A program made the translations under genes and the position numbers. The notes under the pieces are model-generated. The model was not told where the DNA came from. It ran no database searches and saw nothing but the letters and a program-made list of their open reading frames with translations. 64,000 nucleotides of DNA from Paraburkholderia phenoliruptrix (GTDB lineage: Bacteria; Pseudomonadota; Gammaproteobacteria; Burkholderiales; Burkholderiaceae). The stretch lies in the NCBI RefSeq assembly GCF_019511605.1, contig NZ_JAEUAV010000024.1:47168-111167 (forward strand), given 5' to 3'. Below, piece after piece: positions 61,088-64,000 of this stretch. Within the stretch, counting starts at the first letter, position 1. Each line of letters opens with the position of its first letter.

Positions 61088-61822
61088 TCACAGCCACGCG
61101 GTTACCCAATGCACCACCAGCGGGCCGACAATCAGCACCCACGTCATCAGGCACATGCCGAGCGCGACCATTACCGCGGCACTGCCCAGGTCTTTCGCGC
61201 GGCGCGACAGCTCGTGCCGTTCGAGCGAAATACGGTCGATGGCGGCTTCCACGCTTGAATTCAGCAACTCGACGATCAGCACGAGCAGCACCGAGCCGAG
61301 CAGCAACACCCGCGCCACCGGCTCGACGGGAACCAGCATGCCGCAGGGCACCAGAATCGCCGCAAGCGTCAGTTCCTGACGGAACGCGCTCTCCTCACGG
61401 ATCGCGACGCGAAAGCCCGCGAGCGAGTTCTTCATCGCGTGCCAGGCTCGTGTGAGACCGCGATTGCCCTTGTACGGGTTGAAGGGCAGCGGCGCGAGCG
61501 GATCGTCGGGGCTGAGCGGTTCGTGCGAGGTTTCGTGCGATGCTTCCCGCGACCCCGGCGCGCCGCCATCCGCGCGAAGCTGGCCTGGTTGGCCCACGCC
61601 GCTGGGGTTGTGCCGGCCATTGCGGCCCTGCGCGCCGTGATGGTCCAGCGCACGCGTATCGCTCACGTCGTCGAACGGATCGGCGCTCGCGCTATCGCGG
61701 TCATCGTGCTCGCTGCGTTCGCTGGATTCGCTGCGTTCGTCGCGATGAGCGTCGCCTGGGTGGACGGCGTGCAGAACGCCGTTGGACGACGCGCGGCTCG
61801 CGGGGGAGGATCGGCGTTGCAT
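61088..61822 (-). CDS. dgkA: diacylglycerol kinase with long N-terminal extension
   Basis: Phosphorylates diacylglycerol to phosphatidate in the inner membrane. The core, about 115 C-terminal residues, has WHAMKNSLAGFRVAIREESA, ELLNSSVEAAIDRISLERHE and SAAVMVALGMCLMTWVLIVG, typical DgkA with three helices. The frame begins with about 120 extra residues of polar, Ser/Asp/His/Pro-rich low-complexity sequence (SERSEHDDRDSASADP). The start at 61822 is 20 bp after the glycosyltransferase stop. A start closer to the core cannot be excluded. Confidence 0.85.
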   Translation of the reverse strand: MQRRSSPASRASSNGVLHAVHPGDAHRDERSESSERSEHDDRDSASADPFDDVSDTRALDHHGAQGRNGRHNPSGVGQPGQLRADGGAPGSREASHETSHEPLSPDDPLAPLPFNPYKGNRGLTRAWHAMKNSLAGFRVAIREESAFRQELTLAAILVPCGMLVPVEPVARVLLLGSVLLVLIVELLNSSVEAAIDRISLERHELSRRAKDLGSAAVMVALGMCLMTWVLIVGPLVVHWVTAWL

Positions 61823-61842
61823 GGGCAGCCCGGCGCGCCGCG

Positions 61843-62874
61843 TCACGCGGCCGCGCTTTCCTCGCGATACGAAGCGCGCGGCAACGGCTTCAGATGCGCG
61901 GCGAATTGCTCGGAGGCCGCCGCCCAGGAAAAGCGCTCGGCCCACGCCCGTGCATGCGCGCGGTCGATCTTGAGCGCTTCGAGGCACGCCTCGCGCAGGT
62001 CTTCGTTCATCGCGCCGGCACCGCCGTCGCCCAGCACGTCGATCGGGCCGGTGACCGGATAGGCCGCCACCGGCGTGCCGCAGGCGAGCGCCTCGAGGAG
62101 CACGAGGCCGAACGTGTCCGTACGGCTCGGGAACACGAACACGTCCGCTGCCGCGTAGACCTGGGCGAGTTCAGCCTGCGTGAGCACGCCAAGGTAGTTC
62201 GCTTGCGGGTAGCGCGATTTCAGTTCGGCGAGTGCCGGGCCTTCGCCCGCAACCCATTTCGAGCCGGGCAAATCGAGCTTCAGGAAAGCCTCGACGTTCT
62301 TCTCGACAGCCACGCGTCCCACGTACAGAAAAATCGGCCGCGCGGTGTTGAGCACTTTCGAATCCATCGGGTGAAAGATGTCGAGATCCACGCCGCGCGT
62401 CCACAGCACGACGTTCGTGAAACCGTACTTTTCGAGGTCGCTTTTCACCACCGGCGTCGGCGCCATCACCGCGAGCGACGGCTTGTGGAACCAGTGCAGG
62501 AACCTGTAGGTCGCCGCGAGCGGAATGCCGAAGCGCGCCTGCACATACTCGGGAAAGCGCGTGTGATAGGCCGTGGTGAACGGCAGCTTGTGCTGGATCG
62601 CGTAGGCACGGGCGGCCATGCCGAGCGGGCCTTCTGTGGCGATATGCAAGGCGTCGGGTTCGAACGCGTCGATGCGCTCGCGCAGCTTGCGGCGCGGCAG
62701 CAGCGACAGGCGGATTTCAGGGTAGGTCGGGCAGGGGATCGTCCGGAATTCGAGCGGTGTTAGCAGATCGACGCGGTGGCCGAGTTCGGTGAGCTCGCGT
62801 GTGGTGTTCTTGAGCGTGCGCACGACGCCGTTGACCTGCGGTTCCCATGCGTCGGTGACGATCATGATCTTCAT
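61843..62874 (-). CDS. glycosyltransferase family 4 (family 1-type)
   Basis: A 343-residue GT-B retaining glycosyltransferase. The opening MIVTDAWEPQVNGVVRTLKN is the acceptor-side motif seen in MgtA/monoglucosyl-diacylglycerol-type enzymes. VGRVAVEKNVEAFLKL and FPSRTDTFGLVLLEALACGT (E-x7-E region) are donor-site signatures. A glycolipid product is likely from context with dgkA and the LpxH-like gene; the sugar and acceptor are unproven. It lies 52 bp after the metallophosphoesterase gene. Confidence 0.9.
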   Translation of the reverse strand: MKIMIVTDAWEPQVNGVVRTLKNTTRELTELGHRVDLLTPLEFRTIPCPTYPEIRLSLLPRRKLRERIDAFEPDALHIATEGPLGMAARAYAIQHKLPFTTAYHTRFPEYVQARFGIPLAATYRFLHWFHKPSLAVMAPTPVVKSDLEKYGFTNVVLWTRGVDLDIFHPMDSKVLNTARPIFLYVGRVAVEKNVEAFLKLDLPGSKWVAGEGPALAELKSRYPQANYLGVLTQAELAQVYAAADVFVFPSRTDTFGLVLLEALACGTPVAAYPVTGPIDVLGDGGAGAMNEDLREACLEALKIDRAHARAWAERFSWAAASEQFAAHLKPLPRASYREESAAA

Positions 62875-62926
62875 CGATTCGTTCCTCGATTGTGTGCCCG
62901 GTCCGGACCAAAGCAGTTGAGAAGGG

Positions 62927-63868
62927 TTACGCGGTTGCCCGGGCCTTCTGCACGCCCGCTTGCGGAGCGCGCATCACGGTCCAGTAGATCACCTTGAGCT
63001 CGCCCTCATACGTTTCGACGAGTGCCGACAGGCTTTCTACCCAGTCGCCGTCGTTGCAATACAGCACGCCGTCTATGTCGCGTATCTCGGCTTTGTGAAT
63101 GTGCCCGCACACCACGCCGTCGCAGCCGCGGCGGCGCGCTTCGTCGGTCATTACACGTTCGAACGACGAGATGAAGTTCACCGCGTTCTTCACCTGATGC
63201 TTCAGGTACTGCGACAGCGACCAGTACGGAAAGCCGAGCCGGCTGCGGATGCGGTTGAACCAGCGATTCAGGATCAGGATCATCGTGTAGAGCGTGTCGC
63301 CGAGATACGCGAGCCATTTCGCGTGCTGGATCACGCCGTCGAACAGATCGCCGTGCACGATCCACAGGCGCTTGCCGGCGAGCGTCGTGTGAAACGCCTC
63401 GCCGCGCACGTGAATGTCGCCGAACGCAAGGTCGCAGAACTGGCGCGCGGCTTCGTCGTGATTGCCTGGCACGTAGACGACCTGGGTGCCCTTGCGCGCT
63501 TTGCGCAGCACCTTCTGCACCACGTCGTTGTGCGCCTGGGGCCAGTACCAGCCCTTCTTCAACTGCCAGCCGTCGATGATGTCGCCGACGAGATACAGGT
63601 ACTCCGACTCGTTGTGGCGCAGGAAATCGAGCAGATACGGCGCCTGGCAGCCGCTCGAGCCGAGATGGATGTCCGACAGCCAGATCGTGCGGTAGCGATG
63701 CGGCTCCGCATGGTCTTCGTCGTGCTGAGGCGTGGGCGTGTCGAGCTGCTGCGGCGTGGCCGGCAGCGGCAAACCGTGGGTCGGGCTAGGGCCGGGGCGA
63801 AACGCGACGGGGTCGACGCTCGGGCCGGTCTGGCGGAACAGGGAAGTCGCGGACGTTCTGGAGTCCAT
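62927..63868 (-). CDS. UDP-2,3-diacylglucosamine diphosphatase-like metallophosphoesterase
   Basis: A 313-residue calcineurin-like phosphoesterase with the full metal set: LSDIHLG (about residues 64-70), VGDIIDGW, PGNHDEA, HGDLFDG and VCGHIHKAEI. It resembles LpxH-type enzymes, but the first about 55 residues are a Pro-rich extension and the segment TLYTMILILNRWFNRIRSRL is longer than in E. coli LpxH, so this is probably the second, lipid-related subfamily. It heads the metallophosphoesterase-GT4-dgkA series. Confidence 0.88.
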   Translation of the reverse strand: MDSRTSATSLFRQTGPSVDPVAFRPGPSPTHGLPLPATPQQLDTPTPQHDEDHAEPHRYRTIWLSDIHLGSSGCQAPYLLDFLRHNESEYLYLVGDIIDGWQLKKGWYWPQAHNDVVQKVLRKARKGTQVVYVPGNHDEAARQFCDLAFGDIHVRGEAFHTTLAGKRLWIVHGDLFDGVIQHAKWLAYLGDTLYTMILILNRWFNRIRSRLGFPYWSLSQYLKHQVKNAVNFISSFERVMTDEARRRGCDGVVCGHIHKAEIRDIDGVLYCNDGDWVESLSALVETYEGELKVIYWTVMRAPQAGVQKARATA

Positions 63869-63911
63869 GGCTCACGCGTCGAGTTGCAGTGCCCGTATTG
63901 GGCCTACGGCG

Positions 63912-63935
63912 CGTGACTGTGCCATGACAGTCACG
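63912..63935. promoter_or_regulatory. inverted repeat upstream of the metallophosphoesterase gene
   Basis: CGTGACTGT-GCCATG-ACAGTCACG, a perfect 9-6-9 inverted repeat 44 bp before the gene start. On the minus strand a TAATAA lies about 12 bases upstream of it (63947-63952), so it would sit near the transcription start like a repressor operator. Confidence 0.45.
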
Positions 63936-64000
63936 AGAACTTCTTATTACGGCGGTGAAGCGGCGGATTGGTGCGGCGGTCGAACCGCGAGGTGTCGGAG

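Overview
The window is a high-GC chromosomal segment whose gene content and order point to a beta-proteobacterium of the Burkholderia/Paraburkholderia group. The thrS-infC-rpmI-rplT-pheS-pheT-ihfA-merR block ending at tRNA-Pro, the nadD-rsfS-rlmH-maf-rng block and the hemF/purD neighbourhood are the basis for this. The genus is inferred from remembered family sequences, not from a search. No rRNA, insertion sequence, prophage, integrase or CRISPR array is visible, and every gene I read is intact except the first, which runs off the window edge.

Layout. 1-2144 (minus): a partial alpha/beta hydrolase coupled to an O-acetylhomoserine sulfhydrylase. 2.4-7.7 kb (plus): a CBS-pair protein, an MFS transporter fused to a PlsC acyltransferase, aroC, and a TPR/glycosyltransferase protein. 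7.8-9.5 kb (minus): ETF-ubiquinone oxidoreductase, divergent from an SDR and a hotdog thioesterase. 11-14.8 kb: a PAS-LuxR regulator, scoAB, an alpha/beta hydrolase and RidA. 15-25.7 kb: relA, tRNA-Val, then the translation block thrS to ihfA with a MerR regulator, ending at tRNA-Pro.

26-30.8 kb holds a Tat-exported molybdenum hydroxylase pair (minus) divergent from an AraC regulator, with a two-copy direct repeat of 21 bp period between them, then a MEKHLA-domain protein. 30.8-39.3 kb (minus) is housekeeping: rng, maf, rlmH, rsfS, nadD, hemF, purD, yebC, upp. 39.6-42 kb (plus): an atypical SDR lacking the YxxxK motif, methylglyoxal synthase and a quinone oxidoreductase. 42.1-50.7 kb: a complete kdpFABC-DE potassium system preceded by an extra 37-codon membrane peptide. 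50.7-51.1 kb: a guanidine-II (mini-ykkC) riboswitch in front of a SugE/Gdx guanidinium exporter. 51.3-55.7 kb: DUF4126, FtsX-type permease, truncated haemoglobin and DUF924 genes. 56-63.9 kb (minus): an ArnT-like glycosyltransferase, an SDR, a LOG-family protein with a TetR regulator, and a likely envelope-lipid cluster (dgkA, GT4 glycosyltransferase, LpxH-like metallophosphoesterase).

A notable background feature is the number of short tandem repeats in intergenic gaps (units of 8-13 bp at 7.7, 26.1, 38.3, 40.9 and 58.4 kb; an 81-bp duplication at 59.4 kb) and one in-frame repeat in the tail of the sulfhydrylase. The best-supported special systems are the guanidine riboswitch/exporter module and the AraC-molybdenum hydroxylase module with its candidate operator. 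I did not find a wholly new multi-gene system. The least familiar coding element is the 37-codon gene at the head of the kdp operon.
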